From: a virus
Virus record (IMG/VR): IMGVR_UViG_3300017783_000141
Coordinates: 1-29,164 of that record
Length of the DNA stretch: 29,164 nt
Direction: 5' to 3' (one strand)
Shown: positions 6,902-12,713 of the stretch, piece by piece
Layout of the letters: the number at the start of each line of letters is the position of its first letter
Position numbering within the stretch: the stretch's first letter is position 1
The notes under the pieces: model-generated
What the model saw: the letters and a program-made list of their open reading frames with translations, nothing else
Told to the model about the DNA's origin: nothing
Databases searched by the model: none
Translations under genes and position numbers: made by a program

Positions 6902-7530
6902 AAGAGAAACCAAATTACTATGCTATTTTAACTGCTAATGTTAGATATAATAAAAATCTAACACCTAATGCTAAATTACTTTTTGCAGAAATAACTGCTT
7001 TAGAGAATATGAATGGTCAATGTTTTGCAAGTAATAGATACTTTGCAGATTTATATAATGTATCTAAAACAAGTATATCAAAGTGGATAAGTCAATTAGA
7101 ATCATTTGATTGTATAAAAACTACATATACATACAAAGAGGGTAGTAAAGAAATTGATAAGAGGTATATAACAACTATTAAAGGGGGTATTGAAGAAAAG
7201 TTAAATAGGGGTATTGAAGAAAAGTTAATAGATAATAATACAAGTATTAATAATAATATTACATATAGTAATAAAAGGGAGTTTTTTAAAAAACCAAATG
7301 TTTTAGAAATTAAGGATTATTGTTTAGAAAGAAATAATAATATAGATGCTGATTCTTTTTTTGATTTTTATGAATCTAAAAATTGGTTTGTAGGAAAAAA
7401 TAAAATGAAAGATTGGAAAGCTAGTATAAGAACTTGGGAGAGAAGAAGTTTAGATCAATCTAATAAAAGTAAAATAAAAACACAGGTATCAGAATGGGAA
7501 AAGGCAAAGAAATATATAGAAAAAATATAA
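6898..7530 (+). CDS. Helix-turn-helix replication initiator / replisome organiser candidate
   Basis: 210 residues. The N-terminal domain (about 1-95) is a winged-helix type seen in phage and plasmid initiators: LTPNAKLLFAEITALEN (21-37), then NRYFADLYNVSKTSISKWIS with the recognition helix. A linker (about 95-130) is Asn/Ile-rich and contains the duplicated GIEEKL. The C-terminal domain has FFDFYESKNWFVGKNKMKDW followed by KASIRTWERR, like the DnaD-type C-terminal region of phage replication proteins. By analogy with lambda O it would bind the origin and recruit helicase. The linker-coding DNA carries a perfect 21-bp direct repeat. Confidence 0.72.
   Translation: MKEKPNYYAILTANVRYNKNLTPNAKLLFAEITALENMNGQCFASNRYFADLYNVSKTSISKWISQLESFDCIKTTYTYKEGSKEIDKRYITTIKGGIEEKLNRGIEEKLIDNNTSINNNITYSNKREFFKKPNVLEIKDYCLERNNNIDADSFFDFYESKNWFVGKNKMKDWKASIRTWERRSLDQSNKSKIKTQVSEWEKAKKYIEKI
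7184..7275 (+). repeat. Candidate origin: 21-bp direct repeat plus AT-rich stretch inside initiator gene
   Basis: The 21 bases at 7184-7204 (beginning GGGGTATTGAAG) recur exactly at 7208-7228 with a 24-base period. Directly downstream, 7229-7275 is almost pure A/T (runs of AATAAT and ATATT). Iterons followed by an AT-rich unwinding region in the linker part of an initiator gene is the architecture of the lambda origin. Only two copies are present, fewer than in lambda, so this is a candidate. Confidence 0.45.
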
Positions 7531-7694
7531 TAGAACTAGATGATTATTTTGCATATAGTGGTAAAATTGAAATAAATGGTAAATTTACAAGTAACTATGA
7601 AGAATATAATTACAATAAAAATACCTTTATAAATAATGATATGTCAAAATATGTGCTGAAGGATTACAAAAAAATTAAAACTAAAATTAAATAA
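7494..7694 (+). CDS. Small ORF after the initiator, uncertain
   Basis: 66-residue ORF that starts within the last 37 bases of the initiator gene in another frame. The product is Lys, Asn and Tyr-rich (NYEEYNYNKN...), without motifs. It fills the otherwise empty 7531-7694 stretch. Either it is an independent small gene started by reinitiation, or an extension reached by frameshift from the initiator. I cannot distinguish these. Confidence 0.4.
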   Translation: MGKGKEIYRKNIIELDDYFAYSGKIEINGKFTSNYEEYNYNKNTFINNDMSKYVLKDYKKIKTKIK

Positions 7695-7695
7695 A

Positions 7696-7845
7696 ATGGA
7701 AACAATACTAACAATACTATTAGCATTAGCAACTTATGGATTTGGATTTCTTAGTGGTACTATTTCTAATCAAGATAAAACAGAAATAGAAGAAGATCAT
7801 AATCAATCAGCTATACACTTTAATAGTATAAGCAAAGATGATTAA
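7696..7845 (+). CDS. 49-aa membrane protein, N-terminal anchor
   Basis: Short ORF. ATG at 7696, two bases after the upstream stop; TAA at 7843-7845, overlapping the next ATG at 7838. The product starts METILTILLALATYGFGFL, one hydrophobic helix (3-22), followed by an acidic soluble tail (DKTEIEEDHNQ). Tight spacing on both sides supports a real gene. It has no lipoprotein cysteine. Function unknown. Confidence 0.5.
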   Translation: METILTILLALATYGFGFLSGTISNQDKTEIEEDHNQSAIHFNSISKDD

Positions 7846-8209
7846 GACATTACAAGAAGAAAACAAAAAGGAATTAATTGAAAAGGTAATAGATTTAATA
7901 GGTATAACTTCTGTATCTCTTGGACATAGAATAGATGCAGATACTATTTTTACTTTAGCACAAATATTTGCTGAAGATCTACAAACAGAAAACAGATTTA
8001 AAAGACTGACTTTTAATCAAGTGCAAGATGCTTTTAAAATAGGTGTAAGGTTTAGTGAGTTTGATCCTTATATAAATATTAGAACATTTTACCGATTCGT
8101 AATTAGTCATAAGAAAACCATTGATTCTGCTTACTATGATGTTCATACACTAAATAAGAAACCTGAACAAGTACCTTATTATCAACCACCACAAAAACTT
8201 TTAAGATGA
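7838..8209 (+). CDS. Unknown early protein, possibly replication-associated
   Basis: 123 residues, mostly helical. It contains DADTIFTLAQIFAEDL (33-48), FNQVQDAFKIGVRF (59-72) and INIRTFYRFVISHKKTI (79-95). The pattern of short amphipathic helices with an AF..GVR core resembles small helicase-loader or replisome-adaptor proteins of phages such as the G39P type, but the resemblance is weak. Overlaps with both neighbours place it in the replication operon. The C-terminus is a Pro/Gln-rich tail. Confidence 0.5.
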   Translation: MIKTLQEENKKELIEKVIDLIGITSVSLGHRIDADTIFTLAQIFAEDLQTENRFKRLTFNQVQDAFKIGVRFSEFDPYINIRTFYRFVISHKKTIDSAYYDVHTLNKKPEQVPYYQPPQKLLR

Positions 8210-8502
8210 AAACAAAAGATAAAGTAATATATTGGTTAGATAAATATCCTAAACTTAGAGATGATGATAATAGACTTTGTGCTAATATATGGTCTGAAGA
8301 ATTAAATAATTTAGAAATAACTGCTAAAGATTTTTTAAGGTTATATGCTAGTAATAAATTAACATCAGCACCTAGTATAAAAAGAGCAAGAGCAAAGTTA
8401 CAAGAAGAATGTCCTGAATACAGAGGGAAGAAGTATAATTTAAGAAAAGGAATATTGCAAGATAAATGGAGAAAAGATTTAGGTTATGAAAAAAACTATT
8501 AG
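8206..8502 (+). CDS. Conserved-looking phage protein, 98 aa, unknown
   Basis: A basic helical protein with a distinctive central part: LTSAPSIKRARAKLQEE (52-68) followed by CPEYRGKKYNLRKG. This arrangement is familiar from small uncharacterised phage proteins located beside NinG-type genes, and the basic residues suggest nucleic-acid contact. It starts four bases before the stop of the upstream gene (ATGA) and overlaps the NinG-like gene by 17 bases. No catalytic residues stand out. Confidence 0.58.
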   Translation: MKTKDKVIYWLDKYPKLRDDDNRLCANIWSEELNNLEITAKDFLRLYASNKLTSAPSIKRARAKLQEECPEYRGKKYNLRKGILQDKWRKDLGYEKNY

Positions 8503-8893
8503 CAAACTAAAAAAAGAATTAGACAAATGGTTTAGTTTATATATTCGTTTAAAAGATTCTGATGATTTTGGTATGGTAAAGTGTTATACTTCGGGTAGAT
8601 TTTATCATTATAAACAAATTCACGCAGGTCATTTTATGAGCAGAAGGCACTTAGCAACTAGATGGTGTGATCAAAATGTTAAGCCACAGTCAGCAGCAGA
8701 TAATCTTTTCGGTCAAGGAGAACAGTTTAAGTTTGGAAATCAATTAGATATTGAATATGGAATAGGTACTGCTCAAGAATTACAAATAAAAGCAAGACAG
8801 TCTTGTAAGATTTCTAGAAGTGAATATGAGGAAAAGATAAGTTATTACAAAGAGATTGTTAAAAACTTAAAAAAAGAAAAAAATCTAGAATAA
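8486..8893 (+). CDS. ninG: NinG/Rap-like recombination endonuclease
   Basis: 135 residues matching the NinG (Rap) pattern of lambdoid phages: LKKELDKWFSLYIRLKDS (8-25), then GMVKCYTSGR (29-38), HAGHFMSRRHLATRW (46-60), NVKPQ (64-68) and a C-terminal helix. NinG-type proteins cut branched recombination intermediates. The His and Arg core is kept. In this copy the zinc-type cysteines are mostly gone: the usual CxxC is C33-Y-T-S36, and the usual QCxxCN is QSAADN (68-73). The protein may therefore fold without the structural zinc or have altered activity. It fits with ERF and SSB in a recombination set. Confidence 0.8.
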   Translation: MKKTISKLKKELDKWFSLYIRLKDSDDFGMVKCYTSGRFYHYKQIHAGHFMSRRHLATRWCDQNVKPQSAADNLFGQGEQFKFGNQLDIEYGIGTAQELQIKARQSCKISRSEYEEKISYYKEIVKNLKKEKNLE

Positions 8894-8902
8894 ATATTTC
8901 GT

Positions 8903-8910
8903 TATATTTG
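8903..8910 (+). promoter_or_regulatory. Possible Bacteroidota -7 box (TATATTTG)
   Basis: TATATTTG fits TAnnTTTG and lies four bases before the ATG at 8915, in the 21-base gap after the NinG-like gene. No TTG is seen 17-23 bases upstream. If active, transcription would start at or just after the annotated ATG. The product would then be leaderless, or translation would start at Met10 (8942). Confidence 0.4.
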
Positions 8911-8914
8911 GGTT

Positions 8915-9277
8915 ATGACAAAACCCATTTTTGCAAATACTATGCATCAAATAATTGTCAATGATTATTTAAACTTGATGTTGTCTTTTGTAAAAGAAAT
9001 TTCTACTAAAACAAAATACCAAAATTTTAAAGAAGTACTAGAACTAATTATTGAATATCACAATAGTTATGGAGAAGATGTTACTGTAATTTCAGGTAAT
9101 TGGAATGATTGGTTAATGATAATACCTGTAAATACTTCTGTAATGGTCAATGGTTTTTTTGCAGGTATATCTACTAAAAGCAATTCAGAAATTATAAAGT
9201 CTTATAAACTTTTATTAGACAATAGTTTAGAACTATTAGTAAGAGATTTAAAAGAAATAGAGTTTACTAATGAATAA
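8915..9277 (+). CDS. Unknown protein upstream of sigma-like factor, 120 aa
   Basis: Mixed alpha/beta protein without membrane segment. It has a helical N-terminal half (NDYLNLMLSFVKEIS), a central strand region (VTVISGNWNDWLMIIPV, about 56-72) and a helical end. I recognise no family. The start is uncertain (Met1 or Met10) because a possible promoter sits directly upstream. The last eight bases overlap the sigma-like gene, so the two are translated together, and it may modulate that factor. Confidence 0.58.
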   Translation: MTKPIFANTMHQIIVNDYLNLMLSFVKEISTKTKYQNFKEVLELIIEYHNSYGEDVTVISGNWNDWLMIIPVNTSVMVNGFFAGISTKSNSEIIKSYKLLLDNSLELLVRDLKEIEFTNE

Positions 9278-9824
9278 GATTTATCAAGCAGTAGCAAATT
9301 GTAGAGAAACATTTGTAGAGATGTCTTACACTTTTAGTCAAGATGTAAATGAAATACAAGAAACTGTTTCAGAATTAATGCTTTATTTTTTACAGATGAA
9401 TCCTGATACTCTTAGATCTATTTATGAAAAAGATAATAAAAAAGGTATATTAAGTTATGGCGCAGTAGTTTTAAGAAGAAGTTTTACAAGTCCTAGAAGT
9501 CCTTATTATTATAAATACAAAAAGTATTATACACATATTGATAGTAGATCAAGTAATATAACTTATGATAATTCAGATGTATATCATAAAAAACATTTAT
9601 ATAATATACCAAATCCTAATGAATTTCAACAATGGCAAAAGTTAGAGCAAATCGATAAAGCATTAGATGATTTTTATTGGTATGATAGAGATGTATTTAA
9701 ACTCTATTATTATGAGGGTAATACACTTAGTGGACTTGCAAAGAAAACAGGTATAAGCAGGAACAGTCTGTTTACAACTATAGATAAAGTAAGAGAACAA
9801 TTAAAAGAATTGCTAGATGAATAA
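9270..9824 (+). CDS. Sigma-70-like factor (phage-encoded)
   Basis: 184 residues. Residues 25-45 (DVNEIQETVSELMLYF) suit a degenerate sigma region 2 helix. Residues 139-180 are a convincing region 4 helix-turn-helix: DRDVFKLYYYEGNTLSGLAK, then GISRNSLFTTIDKVREQL. A Tyr-rich, poorly conserved linker joins them. Such proteins redirect host RNA polymerase to phage promoters. The window has five copies of one 17-bp start-site motif in front of structural blocks, a natural target for it. The gene is coupled to both neighbours by overlaps. Region 4 call is good; region 2 is weak. Confidence 0.72.
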   Translation: MNKIYQAVANCRETFVEMSYTFSQDVNEIQETVSELMLYFLQMNPDTLRSIYEKDNKKGILSYGAVVLRRSFTSPRSPYYYKYKKYYTHIDSRSSNITYDNSDVYHKKHLYNIPNPNEFQQWQKLEQIDKALDDFYWYDRDVFKLYYYEGNTLSGLAKKTGISRNSLFTTIDKVREQLKELLDE

Positions 9825-10218
9825 GTTTTTTGTAAGTGATGAGGTTTACAAAGATAGACTTGACATCTGTAAAGGTTGTGATTATTATTTTAGACCTACG
9901 GGTTCTTGTAAAATTTGTTTGTGTTTTATGTCAATCAAGGCACGAATCAGTTTAATGGAATGCCCACAGAAGTATTGGTTAAAGACTAAGGAACTTGAAC
10001 AACCTGTAGGAATACCTGAAGAATTAATTGAAGAAGTATTACTAATATGGGAAGATATTAAAACAGGGATAGCTAAAAATCAAGCAGTAAAAAAGAGAAT
10101 GATTACTCTTTACAACACTATATATGGAACAAATTATAAAACAAACACAAGTTGTGGAACTTGTTTAAATGATACTTTTAAAGGAATTAAAATAATATAT
10201 GAAAAATACAGAAGATAA
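9817..10218 (+). CDS. Cysteine-rich zinc-binding-like protein, 133 aa
   Basis: The N-terminal part has CKGCDYYFRPTGSCKICLCF (18-37), a CxxC plus CxxCxC cluster, with a further Cys at 49. Near the C-terminus is SCGTC (112-116). The paired clusters suggest one or two zinc sites. Similar CKxC...CxxCxCfm proteins are common in Bacteroidota phages and remain uncharacterised. It overlaps the sigma-like gene by eight bases, so it may help in transcription control, for instance as a co-activator. That is inference from context. Confidence 0.62.
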   Translation: MNKFFVSDEVYKDRLDICKGCDYYFRPTGSCKICLCFMSIKARISLMECPQKYWLKTKELEQPVGIPEELIEEVLLIWEDIKTGIAKNQAVKKRMITLYNTIYGTNYKTNTSCGTCLNDTFKGIKIIYEKYRR

Positions 10219-10444
10219 AACACCAAATTATTATACAGGAAAAGTTTATGGATATAAAGCATTTGATATAATAGAGGACTATGCATTAAATTATAATTGT
10301 GCAACTGCACTTACTTACATTTTAAGAAGTGATAGAAAACATAATACACCTGATGAGTGTTTGCAAAAAGCAATAGATCATCTAAATAATGAATTAAAAA
10401 ATTTAAAAAAGAAAAAAAAGAAAGTTAGAATAAGTCATATTTAA
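10199..10444 (+). CDS. DUF3310 family protein (T7 gp1.7-like)
   Basis: 81 residues. It follows the DUF3310 pattern: PNYYTGKVYGYKAFDIIEDY (9-28), a helix with the CATALTYILRSDRK motif (34-47, the counterpart of GNxxKYxxRxxxK), then LQKAIDHLNNEL and a lysine-rich tail. The T7 member gp1.7 is a nucleotide kinase acting on thymidylate-type substrates; most other members are untested. A nucleotide role would fit a phage that alters its DNA precursors. The stop codon lies in the base of the large inverted repeat that follows. Confidence 0.72.
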   Translation: MKNTEDKTPNYYTGKVYGYKAFDIIEDYALNYNCATALTYILRSDRKHNTPDECLQKAIDHLNNELKNLKKKKKKVRISHI

Positions 10445-10499
10445 AGGAGAGTAGGCACAGTGCCTGTAATAATTATTAAATGTTTTTAACTCTCCTTTA
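10442..10499 (+). terminator. Branched inverted-repeat structure closing the early operon
   Basis: An 11-bp stem pairs 10442-10452 with 10489-10499 (core GGAGAG/CTCTCC). Inside are a second hairpin, AGGCA-CAG-TGCCT (10453-10465), and a 12-base perfect palindrome TAATAATTATTA (10467-10478). The 3' flank is TTTTAAAATTA, a weak T run. It could be a terminator with a branched top, an RNA-processing site or a regulatory leader for the zinc-ribbon gene. Confidence 0.6.
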
Positions 10500-10515
10500 T
10501 TTTAAAATTAATACT

Positions 10516-10749
10516 ATGTTAATATATCAATGTAATCAATGTGGAATAAAAAAACAATTAAGTAAAATTGTAATGAAAATAATTGACAACAAGGTTTGTC
10601 ATATTGGTAGTGAATGTCCTAAATGCGGAGAATATATGCAAGAAGTAGAAAAGGAGTTTGGTGGATTTCCTTCTCTTAAAAGGACAGAACCAACTTTATC
10701 TAACAGAAAAGATAAACTATGGGGTGGTGTTAAAGACAGATTAAAATAA
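10516..10749 (+). CDS. Small zinc-ribbon protein
   Basis: 77 residues from the ATG at 10516. A longer reading from 10480 would place the start inside the inverted repeat and add a non-conserved hydrophobic dozen residues, so the inner start is preferred. Cysteines: CNQC near the N-terminus (6-9), then a Cys at 28 and CPKCGEY (34-40), a zinc-ribbon layout. The C-terminus is basic (NRKDKLWGGVKDRLK). It could bind DNA or RNA polymerase. It is expressed between the early terminator-like structure and the first late-type promoter motif. Confidence 0.65.
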   Translation: MLIYQCNQCGIKKQLSKIVMKIIDNKVCHIGSECPKCGEYMQEVEKEFGGFPSLKRTEPTLSNRKDKLWGGVKDRLK

Positions 10750-10760
10750 ATAACAATAAA

Positions 10761-10777
10761 TTCTATTATATACTATG
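10761..10777 (+). promoter_or_regulatory. Late-type promoter motif, copy 1 (before parB-like gene)
   Basis: TTCTATTATATACTATG, whose last three bases are the start codon of the ParB-like gene. It is one of five near-identical copies in the window. If TATTAT is the -10 element, transcription would begin about at the ATG, giving a leaderless message. Confidence 0.65.
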
Positions 10778-11506
10778 AAACTAGAAATCAATAAGTTAAA
10801 ACCAAATCAAGCTAATCCAAGAATTATAAAAGATAAAAAGTTTAAAAAGCTTATTAAGTCTATAAAAGAATTTCCTGAAATGTTAGATCTTAGACCTATA
10901 GTAGTTGATGAAGATATGACAATCTTGGGTGGTAATATGAGATATAAAGCTTGTATAGATGCAGGACTAAAAGAAGTTCCTGTTACTATTGCTAAAGGTT
11001 TAACTGATGCACAAAAGCAAGAGTTTATAGTAAAAGATAATGTAGGGTTTGGAGAATGGGAATGGGATATGTTAGCTAATGAGTGGGATAGTGTTCAACT
11101 TGCTGAATGGGGTTTAGATGTATGGGAAAATCAAGATGATGTAATAGAAGAAGAAGAAGAAACATATACTAGAAAAATTGTAGCACCAACTTATGAACCA
11201 AAAAATAAAAAACCTGAATTAGAAGATTTGTTTAATACAGATAAAGCAGATGAACTTATACATAAAATTAAACAAGCTAAATTAAGTGAAGAAGAAACAT
11301 TATTTTTAAGTCATTGTGCATTAAGACATACAGTATATGATTATAGTAAAATAGCTGATTTTTATGCACATTCAAGTAAAGAAATTCAAAAACTTATGGA
11401 AGATTCTGCTTTAGTTATTATAGACTTTGATAAGGCAATAGAAAATGGATATGTAAAACTGACTAAAGAAATAGCTGCAGCATATAAAAAGAATGGCATA
11501 TTATGA
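10775..11506 (+). CDS. ParB/sulfiredoxin-like domain protein
   Basis: 243 residues. The N-terminal domain (1-110) is a ParB-like fold: LKPNQANPRIIKD (8-20), LRPIVVDEDMTILGGNMRYK (39-58) with the GGNMR nucleotide-site motif (52-56), and VKDNVGFGEWEWDMLANEW. This fold binds or hydrolyses nucleotides, and phage versions are often near methylase, DNA-modification and terminase genes. An acidic linker (about 128-140) leads to a helical C-terminal domain (150-243) with LSHCALRHTVYDYSKIADFY. It overlaps the glycosyltransferase gene by four bases. A DNA-binding or modification-targeting role is likely; partition is unlikely because no ParA is seen. Confidence 0.8.
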   Translation: MKLEINKLKPNQANPRIIKDKKFKKLIKSIKEFPEMLDLRPIVVDEDMTILGGNMRYKACIDAGLKEVPVTIAKGLTDAQKQEFIVKDNVGFGEWEWDMLANEWDSVQLAEWGLDVWENQDDVIEEEEETYTRKIVAPTYEPKNKKPELEDLFNTDKADELIHKIKQAKLSEEETLFLSHCALRHTVYDYSKIADFYAHSSKEIQKLMEDSALVIIDFDKAIENGYVKLTKEIAAAYKKNGIL

Positions 11507-12363
11507 TAGATAAAGATTTTGCAGTATTTATTTTAACTTATGGTAGAGCAAATAATGTTAAGACATATAAAACCTTAAAAAGATTTGGATATACAGGTAA
11601 AATATATTTAATCTGTTCAGATGATGATAAGCAAGTTAAAGATTATAAAGAAAAATATAAAGATCAAGTAATAGTATTTTCTAAAAAAGACTATAAAGAT
11701 AAATTTGATATTGGAGATAATTTTGATGATGAAAGGGTTGTTGTTTATGCTAGAAACTCTTGTTATGATATTGCAAAGAAATTAGGTATAACATACTTTT
11801 TAGTATTAGATGATGACTACACAGACTTCAGCTATAGATTTAATGATGAATTATCTTACAATAAAGGTAGAGGTTATATAAATAAAGTAGATGATATATT
11901 TAAAGCAATATTGAAATATTATAAATCAATTCCTGCAAAAACTATAGCACTATCCCAAAATGGAGATTGGATAGGTGGACAACATAGTGGTTGGGCAAAA
12001 GAATTAAAGCTTAAAAGAAAATGTATGAATAGCTTTTTTTGTAGTACAGAAAGACCATTTAAATTTATGGGTAGAATAAATGAAGATGTTAATGCTTACA
12101 CATTACTTGGAAGTACAGGAGATTTATTTTTAACTATACCTAATGTTTCTTTAAAGCAAACAGATACACAAAGTAATGATGGTGGATTGACAGACATCTA
12201 TTTAGATCAAGGAACTTATGTAAAGTCTTTTTATTCAGTAATGTTTTGTCCTTCATCTGTAAAGGTAGGTATGCTAAATACTGAAAGGTCAAGACTACAT
12301 CACAGAGTAAGTTGGAACAATGCAATCCCTCTTATATTAAATGAAAAATATAAAAAACAATGA
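11503..12363 (+). CDS. Glycosyltransferase, TET/JBP-associated (TAGT)-like
   Basis: 286 residues with a GT-A type pattern: a first strand and loop FAVFILTYGRANNVKTYKTL (6-25), then VYARNSCYDIAKKLG (81-95), a strand ending in the acidic motif LVLDDDYTDF (100-109, Asp103-105) that would hold the metal and sugar nucleotide, and later WIGGQHSG and INEDVNAY segments. The RGRA-like loop, ARN and DDD spacing match the phage TAGT class described by Aravind and colleagues, proposed to glycosylate hydroxymethylated bases in DNA. The position between ParB-like and terminase genes is also what is described for that class. No base hydroxylase or hydroxymethylase is visible here. Other acceptors remain possible. 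Confidence 0.65.
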   Translation: MIDKDFAVFILTYGRANNVKTYKTLKRFGYTGKIYLICSDDDKQVKDYKEKYKDQVIVFSKKDYKDKFDIGDNFDDERVVVYARNSCYDIAKKLGITYFLVLDDDYTDFSYRFNDELSYNKGRGYINKVDDIFKAILKYYKSIPAKTIALSQNGDWIGGQHSGWAKELKLKRKCMNSFFCSTERPFKFMGRINEDVNAYTLLGSTGDLFLTIPNVSLKQTDTQSNDGGLTDIYLDQGTYVKSFYSVMFCPSSVKVGMLNTERSRLHHRVSWNNAIPLILNEKYKKQ

Positions 12364-12713
12364 ACAAAGATAGACACATAAAAAAGGAATCAATATTAGC
12401 AGCATTAGAAAAGTCTTTAGGTGTTGTTACTGTAGCTTGTAAACAAGCAGATGTTCCACGTTCAACATATTACAAGTGGTTAAATGAAGATGAGGAATTT
12501 GCAAAGGCAGTTAAAGATATTGAAAACATAGCATTAGACTTTGGGGAAAGTCAATTACATAAACAAATAGGAGATGGTAATACTTCAGCTACTATATTCT
12601 TTTTAAAGACTAAAGGAAAGAAAAGAGGTTATGTAGAAAGAAATGAAGTAGATCTTACATCAGGAGATGAACCAATTAAAATTAATGTAAATATCAAAGG
12701 GGTTGAATATTGA
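12360..12713 (+). CDS. terS: Terminase small subunit
   Basis: 117 residues. The N-terminal helix-turn-helix (12-50) has ALEKSLGVVTVACKQADVPR and STYYKWLNEDEEFAKAV, typical of small terminase subunits that recognise the packaging site. A central helix (55-75) probably makes the ring, then NTSATIFFLKTKGKKRGY (74-91), which recurs in phage TerS proteins, and a flexible C-terminus for contact with the large subunit. It is coupled to the glycosyltransferase gene by ATGA and overlaps the large subunit by 11 bases. Confidence 0.87.
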   Translation: MNKDRHIKKESILAALEKSLGVVTVACKQADVPRSTYYKWLNEDEEFAKAVKDIENIALDFGESQLHKQIGDGNTSATIFFLKTKGKKRGYVERNEVDLTSGDEPIKINVNIKGVEY

